Assembly (NCBI GenBank): GCA_025465355.1 | Contig: JAODNN010000104.1 | Coordinates: 1-64,000, forward strand | Source of the DNA: Blastococcus sp. | GTDB taxonomy: Bacteria; Actinomycetota; Actinomycetes; Mycobacteriales; Geodermatophilaceae | DNA: 64,000 bases | Direction: 5' to 3' | Shown here: one piece after another, positions 8,650 to 20,280 of the stretch | How positions within the stretch are numbered: position 1 is the first letter of the stretch | Layout of the letters: each line of letters opens with the position of its first letter | The notes under the pieces: model-generated | What the model saw: only the letters and a program-made list of their open reading frames with translations | What the model was told of the DNA's origin: nothing | The model's database searches: none | Translations under genes and position numbers: made by a program

Positions 8650-9641
8650 TCGGGCTTCGCCTCCCGCGACATCATCTCCTTGACGATGCGGGCGGGATCG
8701 GCGTCCTCGTGGCAGACGCGGACGACGGCCTCGGTGATCGGGACGTCGATGCCGTGCGCCCGGGCCAGGTCGAGGACCGACCGGCAGCTCTTGACCCCCT
8801 CCGCGGTCTGCTTGGTGCTCGCCACGACCTCGGCGAGGCTCATGCCCTGGCCGAGCTTCTCCCCGAAGGTGCGGTTGCGGGACAGCGGCGAGCTACACGT
8901 CGCGACGAGGTCACCCAGGCCGGCGAGCCCGGCGAAGGTGGTCAGCTCCGCACCGAGGACCAGCCCGAGCCGGGCCGTCTCGGCCAGGCCGCGGGTGATC
9001 AGTGACGCGCAGGTGTTGTCTCCGAAGCCGAGGCCCTCGGCGATGCCCACGGCCAGCGCGATGACGTTCTTGACCGCCCCGCCGAGCTCGCAGCCGATGA
9101 CGTCCGGGTTGGTGTAGGGCCGGAAGTAGGCCGTGTGGCAGGCGGCCTGCAGCAGCTCACCGCGGCCGGTGTCCGTGCAGGCGATGACCGTCGCGGCCGG
9201 CTGCTCCTCGGCAATCTCCCGGGCCAGGTTGGGGCCGGACAGGACCGCCACCCGCTCGGGCCCCGCGCCGGTCACCTCGCAGATGACCTCGCTCATCCGC
9301 CGGGTGGTGCCCAGCTCGATACCCTTCATCAGCGAGACCAGCGTCGCGTCCGCCGGCAGCAGCGGGGTCCACTGGGTCAGGTTCTCCCGCAGCGACTGCG
9401 ACGGCACCGCCAGGACGACGATCTCGGCGTCCTGCAGCGCCTCGGCGGGATCGCTCGTGGCCCGGACGCCGTCGGGCAGGCGGACGCCGGGAAGGTAGTC
9501 GGTGTTCTCGCTCTTCTCGGTGATGGCCGTGGCCAGCTCGGGGCGCCGGGCGTGCAGCATCACGTCACAGCCGGCGTCGGCGAGCACCTTCGCGAACGTC
9601 GTCCCCCAGGAACCGGCACCGAAGACCGTGGCGCGGGTCAT
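8646..9641 (-). CDS. gpsA: Glycerol-3-phosphate dehydrogenase [NAD(P)+]
   Basis: 331 residues. Reduces dihydroxyacetone phosphate to sn-glycerol-3-phosphate, the phospholipid backbone. The Rossmann motif is [20 protein letters not shown] at the N-terminus; [47 protein letters not shown] with the catalytic Lys, and [23 protein letters not shown] are all intact family signatures. It overlaps plsC upstream (ATGA) and the trans-sulfuration gene downstream (ATGA), so the product can feed the acyltransferase encoded in the same transcript. Confidence 0.97.
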   Translation of the reverse strand: MTRATVFGAGSWGTTFAKVLADAGCDVMLHARRPELATAITEKSENTDYLPGVRLPDGVRATSDPAEALQDAEIVVLAVPSQSLRENLTQWTPLLPADATLVSLMKGIELGTTRRMSEVICEVTGAGPERVAVLSGPNLAREIAEEQPAATVIACTDTGRGELLQAACHTAYFRPYTNPDVIGCELGGAVKNVIALAVGIAEGLGFGDNTCASLITRGLAETARLGLVLGAELTTFAGLAGLGDLVATCSSPLSRNRTFGEKLGQGMSLAEVVASTKQTAEGVKSCRSVLDLARAHGIDVPITEAVVRVCHEDADPARIVKEMMSREAKPE

Positions 9642-10420
9642 GCCGCGTTCCCCGACGCGGTTCCACCGGAGAGGTCACGCGAGGGGCGCGGATGGAAGGC
9701 CAGGGGCGCCGGCTCACCCCGGAGCTCGGCGAGCTGATCGCGCACGCGGGACATGATCAGCTCGCTGGTGTCGCGCAGCAACCGGGCATCGAGCGACCGG
9801 CCGGCCCGCAGCTCGTCGCGGACCGCGGTCAGGTCGACCGGCTCGCCGACGAGGTAGTCGGCCGGGGCGCGCAGGCGCAGCCGCAGCTTCTTGCTGTGAT
9901 AGTCGTGCACCCGCTGCGGCCCCCACTGGGCCACCGGGACGACGACGGCGTCGGTGGTCAGCGCGAGCCGCGCGACGCCGGTGCTCGGCTGCATGGGCCA
10001 CCAGTCCGGATCGCGGGTGACCGAACCCTCGGGGTAGATGACGATGAGGCCGCCGGCCTCGAGATCGGCCCGTGCCGCGGCCAGCGCGTCGTGTGCGTCG
10101 GCGGTGAAGCGCTTCACCGGGATCTGCCCCGCCCCGCGCAGGAGCGTGCCCGCGAAGCCCTTGAACACCGACTCCTTCGCCAGGAAGTGCGGGATCCGGC
10201 CGTTGTCGAAGACCAGCCGGCCGCAGGCGATCGGATCGAGGACGGACACGTGGTTGGCCACCACCAGCACGGGCCCCGTGGCCGGCAGCCGCTCCCCGTG
10301 GCGGTAGCGCAGCCGGAACAGCAGTGAGGCGAGCGGATAGACGACGACGATGCACGCCCACATCGCAAGGGGCAGCGGTCGGCGGGTGCGCCACTTCGAC
10401 GGCCGGGCCTTCTCCGCCAC
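9638..10420 (-). CDS. plsC: 1-acyl-sn-glycerol-3-phosphate acyltransferase
   Basis: 260 residues from GTG 10420, chosen because AGGGGAAGGGG lies just upstream and longer frames run antisense to the fbiD gene. One N-terminal membrane segment ([16 protein letters not shown]) and the acyltransferase motifs NHVSVLD (His57, Asp62), [18 protein letters not shown], and [14 protein letters not shown]. It transfers an acyl chain to lysophosphatidate to form phosphatidic acid at the cytoplasmic membrane. First gene of plsC-gpsA-trans-sulfuration; divergent from fbiD across a 160-bp gap in which I see no clear promoter boxes. Confidence 0.94.
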   Translation of the reverse strand: MAEKARPSKWRTRRPLPLAMWACIVVVYPLASLLFRLRYRHGERLPATGPVLVVANHVSVLDPIACGRLVFDNGRIPHFLAKESVFKGFAGTLLRGAGQIPVKRFTADAHDALAAARADLEAGGLIVIYPEGSVTRDPDWWPMQPSTGVARLALTTDAVVVPVAQWGPQRVHDYHSKKLRLRLRAPADYLVGEPVDLTAVRDELRAGRSLDARLLRDTSELIMSRVRDQLAELRGEPAPLAFHPRPSRDLSGGTASGNAA

Positions 10421-10580
10421 GGGCCCCCTTCCCCTGTCCACAGCAGCCGGGTAGCACCGACCTCGCCGTTCCTGTGATCCTGCCCATGATCGACCCTCGC
10501 TGTCCTGCGATGTCGCACCGGGTCCCCCTGTCGGGTTGCCGGTGGACGAGCGGGTGGCGCAGGTGTGCTCACATGGGACC

Positions 10581-11246
10581 GTGCGCAGCTGGTCGGTCAT
10601 CGTCCCGGCGAAGCGGCTCGCCGTCGCCAAGTCGCGGCTACGCCCCTTCACCGACAACCTCTCCGACGACAGCCTCTCCGGCGACCTCCGCGTCGCGCAT
10701 GACGAACTGGTCCTCGCCCTCCTCGCCGACACCGTCGCCGCCGCGGTGGCCTGCCCGGCGGTCGGCTCGGTGCTGGTCGTCACCGATGACCCCGCCGCGG
10801 TGGACGTCGGCCGGGCGCTGGGCGCCCGGACGGTCGCCGACGAGCCCGGGCGCGGGCTGAACGCGGCACTGGAGCACGGGGCCCGCTTCGCCGGGGACAT
10901 CAGAGGGGACATCGCCGTCGCCGCGCTTTCCTCCGATCTGCCCGCGCTGCGCCCGGAGGAGCTGGCCGCGGCCTTGCGTGCCGCCGGCGCCGCGCCCCGG
11001 TGCTTCGTGCCCGACGCGCACGGCACGGGCACCACGCTGCTCACCGCCGTGGGCACCCCGTTGGCCCCGCATTTCGGTCCCGAGTCGGCTCGGGCGCACC
11101 GCAGCAGCGGCGCCGTGGCACTGTCCGGGGACTGGCCGGGACTGGTCCAGGACGTCGATACCGAGACCGACCTGCGTGCTGCGCTGGCGCTCGGCACCGG
11201 CCCCCGGACTAGCACGCTCGCGGGCCGCTTCCGTACGGCACGATGA
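10581..11246 (+). CDS. fbiD: Phosphoenolpyruvate/2-phospho-L-lactate guanylyltransferase (coenzyme F420)
   Basis: 221 residues from GTG 10581 ([20 protein letters not shown]); in-frame TTG 10536 and GTG 10542 would add 13-15 residues, and no site has a strong Shine-Dalgarno. The CofC/FbiD nucleotidyltransferase pattern is clear: [15 protein letters not shown] for GTP binding, [30 protein letters not shown], and [14 protein letters not shown] with the metal-binding Asp. In actinobacteria this enzyme activates phosphoenolpyruvate with GTP for F420 synthesis. It is followed by ppk after 4 nt. No fbiA, fbiB or fbiC is in the window. In M. tuberculosis the corresponding gene (Rv2983) also neighbours ppk. 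Confidence 0.92.
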   Translation: MRSWSVIVPAKRLAVAKSRLRPFTDNLSDDSLSGDLRVAHDELVLALLADTVAAAVACPAVGSVLVVTDDPAAVDVGRALGARTVADEPGRGLNAALEHGARFAGDIRGDIAVAALSSDLPALRPEELAAALRAAGAAPRCFVPDAHGTGTTLLTAVGTPLAPHFGPESARAHRSSGAVALSGDWPGLVQDVDTETDLRAALALGTGPRTSTLAGRFRTAR

Positions 11247-11250
11247 GCAG

Positions 11251-13329
11251 GTGTCCTCCACCGAGAGCGTGCCCCGGACCCGGCAACTGCCGGCCGATCG
11301 CTTCCTGAACCGCGAGCTGTCCTGGCTCGACTTCAACGCGCGCGTGCTGGAGCTCGCCGAGGACGAGAGCCTGCCGTTGCTGGAGCGGGTGAAGTTCCTC
11401 GCCATCTTCGCCAGCAACCTCGACGAGTTCTACATGGTGCGCGTCGCGGGGCTGAAGCGGCGGCAGAGCATGGGGCTGACCGTCCGCTCCCCCGACGGGC
11501 TGACCATCCGCGAGCAGCTCGAGCTGATCAGGAAGCGCACCCAGGAGCTGGTCCAGCGACAGGCGAACACGTTCCTCAAGGACATCGCCCCGAGACTGGA
11601 GGCCGAGGGCATCCGGTTCGTCCACTGGGAGGACCTCGACGAGGCCGAGACCCGCCGCCTGCGCGAGTACTTCCGCGACCAGGTCTTCCCGGTGCTCACG
11701 CCGCTGGCCGTCGACCCGGCGCACCCGTTCCCGTACATCAGCGGGCTCTCGCTCAACCTCGCCGTCATCGTGCGCGATCCCGAGACCGGGGTCTCGCACT
11801 TCGCGCGGGTCAAGGTCCCCAACAACGTCCCGCGGTTCGTGCCCGTCGGGCCGGTCGACAGCACGGCGACGTTCCTCCCCCTCGAGGACCTCATCGCCGC
11901 GCACCTGCCGCAGCTGTTCCCCGGGCTGGAAGTCGTCTCGCACCACCTGTTCCGGGTCACCCGAAACGCCGATGTCGAGGTGGAGGAGGACCGCGACGAG
12001 GACCTGCTCCAGGCGCTCGAACGCGAGCTGGCCCGCCGCCGGTTCGGTCCGGCGGTCCGCCTCGAGGTGACCGAGACGATGGACCCGCAGGTCCTGGAGG
12101 TGCTCCTGTCGGAGATGGAGATGAGGCCCGAGGACGTCCTGCAGGTGCCCGGCCTGCTCGACCTGAGCTCACTCTGGGCCCTGTACGACCTCGACCGCCC
12201 CGAGCTCAAGGACGAGCCGTTCGTCCCCGCCACACATCCCCGCCTGTCCGAGGGCGAGACGCCGAAGAGCGTGTTCGCCACCCTGCGGGAGGGCGATGTC
12301 CTGGTGCACCACCCGTACCACTCGTTCGCCACGAGCGTGCAGCGCTTCATCGAGCAGGCCGCCGCGGATCCCAACGTGCTGGCGATCAAGCAGACCCTGT
12401 ACCGCACCTCCGGCGACTCCCCCATCGTCACCGCGCTGATCGAGGCTGCCGAGGCCGGCAAGCAGGTCGTCGTCCTCGTCGAGATCAAGGCGCGCTTCGA
12501 CGAGGAGGCCAACATCACCTGGGCCCGTTCGCTGGAACGTGCCGGGTGCCATGTCGTCTACGGGCTGATCGGCCTCAAGACCCACTGCAAGACGGCGCTG
12601 GTCGTCCGTCGCGAGCACGGCGTGCTCCGGCGCTACTGCCACATCGGGACGGGCAACTACAACCCGAAGACCGCCCGGATCTATGAAGACCTCGGCATCC
12701 TCACCGCCGACCCGCGGGTGGGCGCCGACCTGACCGACCTGTTCAACACCCTGACCGGCTACTCGCGGCAGACGAACTACCGCATGCTGATGGTGGCCCC
12801 CCACGGCATACGCACCGGCCTGATCGAGAAGATCCGGCGCGAGGCCCGGAACGCCAGCGAGGGCAAGCCGGCCAGCATCCGGTTCAAGGTGAACTCCCTG
12901 GTGGACGAGCGGATCATCGACGCGCTCTACGAGGCGTCGTCCGCCGGTGTGACGATCGAGCTGCTGATCCGCGGGATCTGCGCGCTGCGCCCCGGCGTCC
13001 CGGGTCTGTCCGAGAACATCCGGGTGCGTTCGATCGTCGGCCGGTTCCTGGAGCACTCCCGTGCCATGAACTTCTTCAACGCCGGCGAGCCGGAGTGGTG
13101 GATCGGCAGCGCGGACCTCATGCACCGCAACCTCGACCGCCGCGTGGAGGTGCTCCTGCGGGTCTGCGACGAGACCGCCCGGCGTGAGCTCGACGACATG
13201 TTCGACCGGGCGATGGAGCCCGACATCCGGTGCTGGGAGCTCCAGGGCGACGGCAGCTGGATCCATGTCGGCGAGCGGGACTACCAGGCCGAGCTGCTCC
13301 AGCAGGTCGTCGGTGAGCTCGCTGCCTGA
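11251..13329 (+). CDS. ppk: Polyphosphate kinase 1
   Basis: 692 residues from GTG 11251, 4 nt after fbiD; the much longer open frame upstream is antisense/out-of-frame shadow. Ppk1 reversibly makes inorganic polyphosphate from ATP. N-terminal [19 protein letters not shown], then [33 protein letters not shown], the phosphorylated His in GLKTHCKT (His445) and the second catalytic His in [21 protein letters not shown] (His464). Their spacing of 19 equals that of E. coli His435/His454. C-terminal [16 protein letters not shown] is intact. Its 3' end overlaps the MutT1 gene. Confidence 0.97.
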   Translation: MSSTESVPRTRQLPADRFLNRELSWLDFNARVLELAEDESLPLLERVKFLAIFASNLDEFYMVRVAGLKRRQSMGLTVRSPDGLTIREQLELIRKRTQELVQRQANTFLKDIAPRLEAEGIRFVHWEDLDEAETRRLREYFRDQVFPVLTPLAVDPAHPFPYISGLSLNLAVIVRDPETGVSHFARVKVPNNVPRFVPVGPVDSTATFLPLEDLIAAHLPQLFPGLEVVSHHLFRVTRNADVEVEEDRDEDLLQALERELARRRFGPAVRLEVTETMDPQVLEVLLSEMEMRPEDVLQVPGLLDLSSLWALYDLDRPELKDEPFVPATHPRLSEGETPKSVFATLREGDVLVHHPYHSFATSVQRFIEQAAADPNVLAIKQTLYRTSGDSPIVTALIEAAEAGKQVVVLVEIKARFDEEANITWARSLERAGCHVVYGLIGLKTHCKTALVVRREHGVLRRYCHIGTGNYNPKTARIYEDLGILTADPRVGADLTDLFNTLTGYSRQTNYRMLMVAPHGIRTGLIEKIRREARNASEGKPASIRFKVNSLVDERIIDALYEASSAGVTIELLIRGICALRPGVPGLSENIRVRSIVGRFLEHSRAMNFFNAGEPEWWIGSADLMHRNLDRRVEVLLRVCDETARRELDDMFDRAMEPDIRCWELQGDGSWIHVGERDYQAELLQQVVGELAA

Positions 13330-14260
13330 GCCGGTGGGCCGGGTCGTCGCGGCCGCCGGTGGCGCCCTCTGGCGACCGGGACAGGACGGGGACATCGAGA
13401 CGGCGGTCGTGCACCGGCCGCGGTACGACGACTGGTCGCTGCCGAAGGGGAAGCTCGATGCCGGAGAGCACGCGCTCGAGGCCGCCGTCCGCGAGACGAC
13501 GGAGGAGACGGGAGTGTCCGTCGTCGTCGGCCGGCGCAGCGTGCGGACCAGCTATCCGATCCCCGAGGGCACGAAGCGGGTCGACTACTGGCTGATGCGC
13601 GCCGTCGGCGGGGACTTCGAGCCCAACGACGAGGTCGATGAGCTCGTCTGGGTGCCTGCGACCGACGCCGCCGCACTGTGCTCGCACGAGCAGGACCGCA
13701 CCGTTCTGGCGGACCTGTGCCGGACCGACGTCCCGCGGGCCCCGACCCTGCTGCTCGTGCGGCACGCCCACGCGGGCAGCCGGCAGGAGTGGCGCGGCCG
13801 CGACGAGGAGCGCCCGCTGGACGGGCGCGGCTGGGCGCAGGCGCGCCGGCTGGCGGAGGTGCTGCCGCTCTTCCGGCCGACGGCCATCCTGTCGGCCGAA
13901 CCGGTGCGGTGCCGCCAGACGGTCGAACCGCTCGCCGAGCGGCTCGGGCTGGAGATCGGCTCGCTGCCGGAGCTCGGCGAGGAGGAGTTCGGGGCTGATC
14001 CGCAGGCGGGCCTGAACGCCGTGCAGCGGCTGCTGGAGCCGCGGACCGAGCCCGGCGTCACCGTGGTGTGCAGCCAGGGCGGGGCGATCCCGTCGGTGCT
14101 CATGGCTCTGGGCGTGACCTGGTCGGGCAACCGGCCCTACCCGCCGGCGGCCAAGGGCAGCGTCTGGGCGCTGGGCGGCCGGCCCGGGGCCCTCGCCGCG
14201 GACTACTACCGCAACTTCGACCCTGACCCCGACGCACCCCGGCCGACCGGTTCTAGATGA
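13313..14260 (+). CDS. mutT1: MutT1-type Nudix hydrolase fused to histidine phosphatase
   Basis: 315 residues from GTG 13313, overlapping ppk by 17 nt; GTG 13334 would shorten it by seven. N-terminal Nudix domain (about 10-135): [20 protein letters not shown] and RETTEETGV form the Nudix box G-x5-E-x7-R-E-x-x-E-E-x-G, with a Thr where a hydrophobic residue is usual. C-terminal histidine-phosphatase domain (about 150-300): [10 protein letters not shown] holds the catalytic RH, with [15 protein letters not shown] and a late [10 protein letters not shown] in place of the His-containing motif. This two-domain layout is that of mycobacterial MutT1, which removes 8-oxo-dGTP, diadenosine polyphosphates and related nucleotides. 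Its 3' end overlaps the convergent leuD gene by 8 nt. Confidence 0.93.
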   Translation: MSSLPEPVGRVVAAAGGALWRPGQDGDIETAVVHRPRYDDWSLPKGKLDAGEHALEAAVRETTEETGVSVVVGRRSVRTSYPIPEGTKRVDYWLMRAVGGDFEPNDEVDELVWVPATDAAALCSHEQDRTVLADLCRTDVPRAPTLLLVRHAHAGSRQEWRGRDEERPLDGRGWAQARRLAEVLPLFRPTAILSAEPVRCRQTVEPLAERLGLEIGSLPELGEEEFGADPQAGLNAVQRLLEPRTEPGVTVVCSQGGAIPSVLMALGVTWSGNRPYPPAAKGSVWALGGRPGALAADYYRNFDPDPDAPRPTGSR

Positions 14261-14852
14261 CCGGAAGAGCCTTCGGGAGCCACGGCGCGCGCGTCGCCTC
14301 GTAGCTCTGGACGTCGCTCATGTGCCGCTCGGTCAGACCGACGTCGTCGAGCCCCTCCAGCAACCGCCAGCGGGTGTACTCGTCGATCTCGAACGGGACC
14401 GTCGTACCTCCGTACCGGACCTCGTTCGCCTGCAGGTCGACTGTCACCGGCGTAGCCGGATCGGCCTCGATCGCCGCCCACAGCGCCTCGACCTCGGCCT
14501 GCGGGAGGACGACGGTCAGCAGACCGGACTTGGTCGAGTTGTTCCGGAAGATGTCGGCGAACCGCGAGCTGATGACAGCCCGGAAGCCCCCGTCCATCAG
14601 CGCCCAGACCGCGTGCTCACGCGAGGAGCCGGTGCCGAAGTCCGGCCCTGCCACGAGGACCGAGGCGTCGGCGTACTGCGGCTGGTTGAGCACGAAGTCC
14701 GGCTCGTTGGTGCGCCAGGCGACGAACAGGCCGTCCTCGAAGCCGCTGCGGGTGATCCGCTTGAGGTACTCGGCCGGGATGATCTGGTCGGTGTCGACGT
14801 TGCTGCGGCGCAGCGGGGCCGCGGTGCCGGTGTGCGTGGTGAAGGCGTCCAT
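14253..14852 (-). CDS. leuD: 3-isopropylmalate dehydratase small subunit
   Basis: 199 residues. With LeuC it isomerises 2- to 3-isopropylmalate in leucine synthesis and can hydrate citraconate in the citramalate route to isoleucine. [17 protein letters not shown] at the N-terminus, [34 protein letters not shown] in the middle, and the closing [20 protein letters not shown] are textbook aconitase swivel-domain features. It follows leuC by 39 nt in the same operon. In many actinobacteria a histone-like hup gene follows leuD; here leuD runs directly into convergent mutT1 with an 8-nt overlap. Confidence 0.97.
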   Translation of the reverse strand: MDAFTTHTGTAAPLRRSNVDTDQIIPAEYLKRITRSGFEDGLFVAWRTNEPDFVLNQPQYADASVLVAGPDFGTGSSREHAVWALMDGGFRAVISSRFADIFRNNSTKSGLLTVVLPQAEVEALWAAIEADPATPVTVDLQANEVRYGGTTVPFEIDEYTRWRLLEGLDDVGLTERHMSDVQSYEATRAPWLPKALPVI

Positions 14853-14891
14853 GGCTGCTCAGACTCCAAGCTGGGGCGGAGGGGCGGGTGG

Positions 14892-16343
14892 TCAGACCGT
14901 CTCGAGGTCTGCGGGCTGCTGGAGGTCCGCAGGCGCGGTGAGCTTCCCGGTCAGGGCGGTGGCGGCGGCCACGGACGGCGACACCAGGTGCGTGCGCCCG
15001 CCCTTGCCCTGGCGCCCCTGGAAGTTGCGGTTACTGGTCGACGCCGACCGCTCGCCCGGCTTGAGCTGGTCGGGGTTCATGCCCAGGCACATCGAGCAGC
15101 CCGCGCCGCGCCACTCGGCGCCGGCGTCCAGGAACACCTGGTCCAGGCCCTCGGCCTCGGCCTGCGCCTTGACGCCGACGGAACCGGGAACGACGAGCAT
15201 GCGGGTGTCCGGGTCGATGCGCCGGCCGCGTAGCAGCTCGGCGGCCACCCGCAGGTCCTCGATCCGGCCGTTGGTGCACGAGCCGAGGAAGACGGTGTCG
15301 ACCTTGATGTCGCGCAGCGGTGTGCCGGCGGTCAGGCCCATGTAGGCCAGCGCCTGCTCGACGTCGCGCCGCTCGTCCTCGTCGGCGAAATCGGCCGGGT
15401 CGGGGACGCTGCCCGTCAGCGGCAGGCCCTGGCCGGGGTTGGTGCCCCAGGTGACGTACGGCGTCAGCGACGCGGCGTCGATGTGCACCTCGCGGTCGAA
15501 GACGGCGCCCTCGTCGGTGCGCAGGGTCGACCAGTACTCGACCGCGGCGTCCCAGTCAGCCCCTGTGGGTGCATGGGGCCGGCCCTGTAGAAAATCGAAA
15601 GTGACCTGGTCGGGAGCAATCAGCCCCGCCTTGGCGCCGGCCTCGATCGACATGTTGCAGATGGTCATCCGGGCCTCCATCGAGAGCTTTTCGATGGCGC
15701 TGCCTCGGTACTCGATCACGTGGCCCTGGCCGCCGCCGGTGCCGATCTGCGCGATCACGGCGAGGATGATGTCCTTCGCCGAGACGCCCGCCGGCAGCTC
15801 GCCGTCCACGGTCACGGCCATCTGCTTGGGCTCGTACTGCGGCAGGGTCTGGGTGGCCAGCACGTGCTCGACCTCGCTGGTGCCGATGCCGAAGGCCAGC
15901 GCGCCGAAGGCGCCGTGCGTGGACGTGTGGCTGTCGCCGCAGACGATCGTCATGCCGGGCTGGGTGAGGCCGAGCTGCGGGCCGATGACGTGCACGATGC
16001 CCTGGTCGCGGTCGCCCATCGGGGCCAGCCGGATGCCGAACTCGGCGGCGTTCCTGCGCAGCGCGTCGACCTGCGCACGGCTGATCGGGTCGGCGATCGG
16101 CGCGAGGATGTCCAACGTCGGGACGTTGTGGTCCTCGGTCGCCATCGTGAGGTCCGGACGGCGCACCGTGCGGCCCGCGGCCCGGAGCCCGTCGAATGCC
16201 TGGGGGCTGGTCACCTCGTGGACGAGGTGCAGGTCGATGTAGAGCAGGTCGGGCTCGCCCGTGGTGCTGCGCACCACGTGAGCCTCGTAGACCTTCTCCG
16301 CCAGGGTCTTCGGCACGGCTGGGGTCCTCTCACTGGCCATCAT
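14892..16343 (-). CDS. leuC: 3-isopropylmalate dehydratase large subunit
   Basis: 483 residues from ATG 16343; the next codon is also ATG. The frame extends further upstream but into the regulator gene. LeuC carries the [4Fe-4S] cluster: Cys in [20 protein letters not shown] and the pair in [10 protein letters not shown]. Substrate-binding segments [44 protein letters not shown] are intact. Length is normal. The 5' region has TACTCT (minus strand, 16367-16372) as a good actinobacterial -10 directly upstream of a perfect inverted repeat that overlaps the leader and the ribosome-binding region, so the adjacent IclR-type regulator probably controls it. Confidence 0.97.
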   Translation of the reverse strand: MMASERTPAVPKTLAEKVYEAHVVRSTTGEPDLLYIDLHLVHEVTSPQAFDGLRAAGRTVRRPDLTMATEDHNVPTLDILAPIADPISRAQVDALRRNAAEFGIRLAPMGDRDQGIVHVIGPQLGLTQPGMTIVCGDSHTSTHGAFGALAFGIGTSEVEHVLATQTLPQYEPKQMAVTVDGELPAGVSAKDIILAVIAQIGTGGGQGHVIEYRGSAIEKLSMEARMTICNMSIEAGAKAGLIAPDQVTFDFLQGRPHAPTGADWDAAVEYWSTLRTDEGAVFDREVHIDAASLTPYVTWGTNPGQGLPLTGSVPDPADFADEDERRDVEQALAYMGLTAGTPLRDIKVDTVFLGSCTNGRIEDLRVAAELLRGRRIDPDTRMLVVPGSVGVKAQAEAEGLDQVFLDAGAEWRGAGCSMCLGMNPDQLKPGERSASTSNRNFQGRQGKGGRTHLVSPSVAAATALTGKLTAPADLQQPADLETV

Positions 16344-16347
16344 TTCC

Positions 16348-16366
16348 CATCCCAACATGTGGGATG
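16348..16366. promoter_or_regulatory. Inverted repeat in the leuC-iclR control region
   Basis: CATCCCA, 5-nt spacer ACATG, TGGGATG: perfect 7-bp arms inside the 36-bp gap between divergent leuC and the IclR-type gene. On the minus strand it lies just downstream of a TACTCT -10 element (16367-16372) and includes the leuC Shine-Dalgarno area. This is where an autoregulated IclR-family protein would be expected to bind; binding is inference. Confidence 0.6.
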
Positions 16367-16379
16367 AGAGTATTGCTGT

Positions 16380-17081
16380 ATGGGACAGCCTAACCCCGTT
16401 GCCGTTCTCGACAAAGCGGTGGCCATTCTTTCCGCCGTCGCGGCCGAGCCGGCCACCCTTGCCGAGCTCGTGGAGCGCACCGGCCTGCCCCGCGCGACCG
16501 CGCACCGGCTGGCGGTGGCACTGGAAGGTCACCGGCTGGTCCGGCGCACCGAGGCCGGCTCATGGGCCCCCGGCCCCGCACTCGCCGAGCTCGCCCGCAG
16601 CACCGGCGATCTCGGCGAGATCGCCGGCCGGCACCTGGTCGCCCTGCGCGACGTCAGCGGGGAGAGCGCCCAGTTCTACGTCCGGGACGGCGCAGCCCGC
16701 GTCTGCGTGGCTGCGGCCGAGCGCGCCAGCGGGCTGCGCGACACCGTGCCGGTCGGCGCCCGGCTGCCGATGACAGCCGGATCGGCGGCCCACGCCCTGC
16801 TCGCCTTCACCCCGGCAGAGGAGGTGACGCGGCTCCTGCCGTCGGCCAGTTTCACCGCCCGCACCCTGCTCGAGGTGCGCCGCCGCGGCTGGGCGCACAG
16901 CGTGGCCGAGCGCGAGCCGGGGGTCGCCTCGCTGTCGGCCCCCGTCCGTGACGCAGCGGGCACCGTGCTCGGGGCCGTCTCCATCTCCGGCCCGGTGGAC
17001 CGGCTGGGCCGGCGGCCGAGCCCGGAGATCATCGGTGCCGTGCTGGACGCGGCGGCGGCGATCTCCCGGGCGGCCCGGTGA
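16380..17081 (+). CDS. IclR-family transcriptional regulator beside leuCD (NdgR/LtbR-like)
   Basis: 233 residues from ATG 16380. N-terminal winged helix (about 5-65): [42 protein letters not shown] is the IclR helix-turn-helix. The C-terminal ligand-binding domain (about 80-230) has the [15 protein letters not shown] and [28 protein letters not shown] segments. Position divergent from leuCD is the conserved place of NdgR (Streptomyces) and LtbR (Corynebacterium), regulators of leucine and other amino-acid genes. The gap to leuC is only 36 bp. An in-frame ATG 3-5 nt after a TATTGC suggests a leaderless or very short leader transcript. The 3' end faces the galactose operon. Confidence 0.92.
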   Translation: MGQPNPVAVLDKAVAILSAVAAEPATLAELVERTGLPRATAHRLAVALEGHRLVRRTEAGSWAPGPALAELARSTGDLGEIAGRHLVALRDVSGESAQFYVRDGAARVCVAAAERASGLRDTVPVGARLPMTAGSAAHALLAFTPAEEVTRLLPSASFTARTLLEVRRRGWAHSVAEREPGVASLSAPVRDAAGTVLGAVSISGPVDRLGRRPSPEIIGAVLDAAAAISRAAR

Positions 17082-17131
17082 CCTGTTCGAACCGTATCGA
17101 CGGGTCGCCCGGAGGGCCGGTGGCGGTGCCG

Positions 17132-17404
17132 CTAGCTGCCGGTCGACTCGATCGTCGTGGGATCGACGACGATAGGTCGCAGCCGCGACCACAGCGCGAA
17201 GCCGGCCGCCACGACGATCATGACGACTCCGGCCCAGAGGGTGGCGTTGAGACCGCCGGTCTTGGCTGTGGCGGCGTCCGGGTCGACGATCCCGTACACA
17301 CCGAGGACGACGCCGTAGAAGCCGATCAGTGCGGCGATGACGTTGCGGACGTCGAAGGCGCCGGCAGCGTGGGTGCCCTTCATGCTCGGATCGGTGTCGC
17401 TCAT
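17132..17404 (-). CDS. Small two-helix membrane protein at the end of the galactose/symporter operon
   Basis: 90 residues from ATG 17404, preceded by AAGGAG 6 nt upstream. After a short polar N-terminus it has two hydrophobic segments, VIAALIGFYGVVLGVYGIV and LWAGVVMIVVAAGFALWSRL, separated by a DPDAATAKTGGLN loop. The gene starts 12 nt after the symporter stop codon, so it belongs to the same transcript. Small membrane partners of sodium/solute symporters are known in other families (for example DUF485 or DUF4212 proteins), but I do not recognise this one as either with certainty. Role as a symporter partner is inference. Confidence 0.78.
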   Translation of the reverse strand: MSDTDPSMKGTHAAGAFDVRNVIAALIGFYGVVLGVYGIVDPDAATAKTGGLNATLWAGVVMIVVAAGFALWSRLRPIVVDPTTIESTGS

Positions 17405-17415
17405 CTCGGGCTCCT

Positions 17416-19083
17416 TCAGCGGAAGATCACGTTGAGCACGATGACCATGGCCAGCGAGATGCCGGCCAGCGTGACCGGCGCGCGATACCAGGGCAGCCGG
17501 TCGGCGTCCGGGTCGGTGCGGTCCCGCTTGGGCGTCTCGGAGTAGACCAGCCCGGCGAGTTCCCCGGCCGGCTTCGGCTCGGTGACGAGAGTGACCAGCA
17601 CGCTGACCAGGACGTCGACGACGAACGCGGTAGCCGCCGCGACGAACGCCCCACCCTGCCCCGGCAGGTTCCACACACCCGTGTTGACCAGGACGAAGAC
17701 GGCGACGGCGGACAGCGTGCCCGACACCAGGCCGGTCCAGCCCGCCGTCGGGGTCATGCGCTTCCAGAACATGCCGAGGATGAACGTGGCGAACAGCGGG
17801 GCGTTGAAGAAGCCGAAGAGGGTCTGCAGGTAGTCCATGAGGTTGCTGTAGCCGGCAGCGATCAGCGCCGTCCCGATGGCCACGACGGTCGCGCCGACCG
17901 TCGCCCAGCGGCCCACCTTCAGGTAGTAGCCGTCGGGTCGGTCCTTCTTCACGTACTGCTGCCACAGGTCGTAGCTGAAGACGGTGTTGAACGCCGAGAT
18001 GTTCGCCGCCATCCCGGCCATGAAGGCGGCCAGCAGGCCGGCGATCGCGATGCCCAGCAGCCCGTTGGGCATGACGTCGCGGATCAACCCCAGGAGTGCC
18101 TCGTTGTAGGTGAGCGGGCTGCTCTGGCCGGCCTTCAGCTTCTCGATCTCGGGGACCAGGACGGCGGCGATCATGCCGGGGATGACGACGAGGAACGGGA
18201 TGAACATCTTCGGGAAGGACCCGATGATCGGCGTGCTGCGGGCAGCCGAGATGGACGAGGTCGCCATGGCCCGCTGCACCTCGACGAAGTTCGTCGTCCA
18301 GTAGCCGAAGGACAGCACGAAGCCGAGCCCGAAGACGATGCCGAGAACCGACAGGACGGGATTCTGGAACCCCGACAGCGTGGTCGCCGGCCACGAGGTG
18401 AGCTGGTCCCCGGCGCCGCCGGGACCGGCGCGCACCTTGTCGATCAGCCCGCTGACACCGCCCACGCGGTGCAGACCGATCAGAGTCAGGGGCAGCAGGG
18501 CCGCCACGATGACGAAGAACTGCAGGACCTCGTTGTAGATGGCCGCCGAGAGCCCACCGAGGGTGATGTAGCTCAGCACGACCGCCGCGGCGATGATCAG
18601 CGATACCCACAGCGGCCAGCCGAGCAGCGCGTTGACGATCGTGGCGAGCAGGAACAGGTTGATTCCGGCGATGAGTACCTGGGCGACGGCGAAGCTGATC
18701 GCGTTGACCAGGTGCGCTCCGGTGCCGAACCTCCGGCGCATGAACTCCGGGACGCTGCGGACCTTCGACCCGTAGTAGAAGGGCATCATCACCACGCCCA
18801 GGAAGAGCATGGCCGGGACCGCGCCGATCCAGAAGTAGTGCATCGTGGCCATGCCGTACTGCGCGCCGTTCGCCGACATGCCGACGATCTCGACCGCGCC
18901 GAGGTTGGCAGAGATGAACGCCAGCCCCGTGACCCACGCCGGCAGCGAGCGGCCGGACAGGAAGAAGTCCAGGCTGTCGGACACCCGCCGCCGGGCGGCG
19001 AAGCCGATCAGCAGGACGACGGCGAAGTAGGCGACCACCAGCAGGTAGTCGACGAACGTCGCATTCAGCCTCAGCGAATTCAC
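17416..19083 (-). CDS. Sodium:solute symporter (SSS family), probable sugar transporter
   Basis: 555 residues from ATG 19083 with about 14 membrane helices. SSS markers: VVLLIGFAARRRVSDSLDFFLSGRSLPAWVTGLAFISANLGAVEIVGMSANGAQYG at the N-terminus, YYGSKVRSVPEFMRRRFG, the GIAIAGLLAAFMAGMAANISAFNTVFSYDLWQQY signature, and GYSNLMDYLQTLFGFFNAPLFATFILGMFWKR. These match SglT/SGLT-type sugar carriers that use the sodium gradient. It lies between galK and a small membrane gene in a galT-galK-symporter operon, which makes galactose or a related sugar the likely substrate. Confidence 0.92.
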   Translation of the reverse strand: MNSLRLNATFVDYLLVVAYFAVVLLIGFAARRRVSDSLDFFLSGRSLPAWVTGLAFISANLGAVEIVGMSANGAQYGMATMHYFWIGAVPAMLFLGVVMMPFYYGSKVRSVPEFMRRRFGTGAHLVNAISFAVAQVLIAGINLFLLATIVNALLGWPLWVSLIIAAAVVLSYITLGGLSAAIYNEVLQFFVIVAALLPLTLIGLHRVGGVSGLIDKVRAGPGGAGDQLTSWPATTLSGFQNPVLSVLGIVFGLGFVLSFGYWTTNFVEVQRAMATSSISAARSTPIIGSFPKMFIPFLVVIPGMIAAVLVPEIEKLKAGQSSPLTYNEALLGLIRDVMPNGLLGIAIAGLLAAFMAGMAANISAFNTVFSYDLWQQYVKKDRPDGYYLKVGRWATVGATVVAIGTALIAAGYSNLMDYLQTLFGFFNAPLFATFILGMFWKRMTPTAGWTGLVSGTLSAVAVFVLVNTGVWNLPGQGGAFVAAATAFVVDVLVSVLVTLVTEPKPAGELAGLVYSETPKRDRTDPDADRLPWYRAPVTLAGISLAMVIVLNVIFR

Positions 19084-19101
19084 GGCGCTCCTCAGGGCTC
19101 C

Positions 19102-20276
<1,175 letters not shown>

Positions 20277-20280
<4 letters not shown>

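Noticed and set aside
9638-11215. N-terminal extension of plsC to 525 codons
   Set aside because: The first 265 codons run antisense to fbiD and ppk; acyltransferase homology starts only at GTG 10420.
13281-14130. Minus-strand frames over mutT1 as genes
   Set aside because: No domain character and they conflict with the well-supported Nudix-phosphatase protein.
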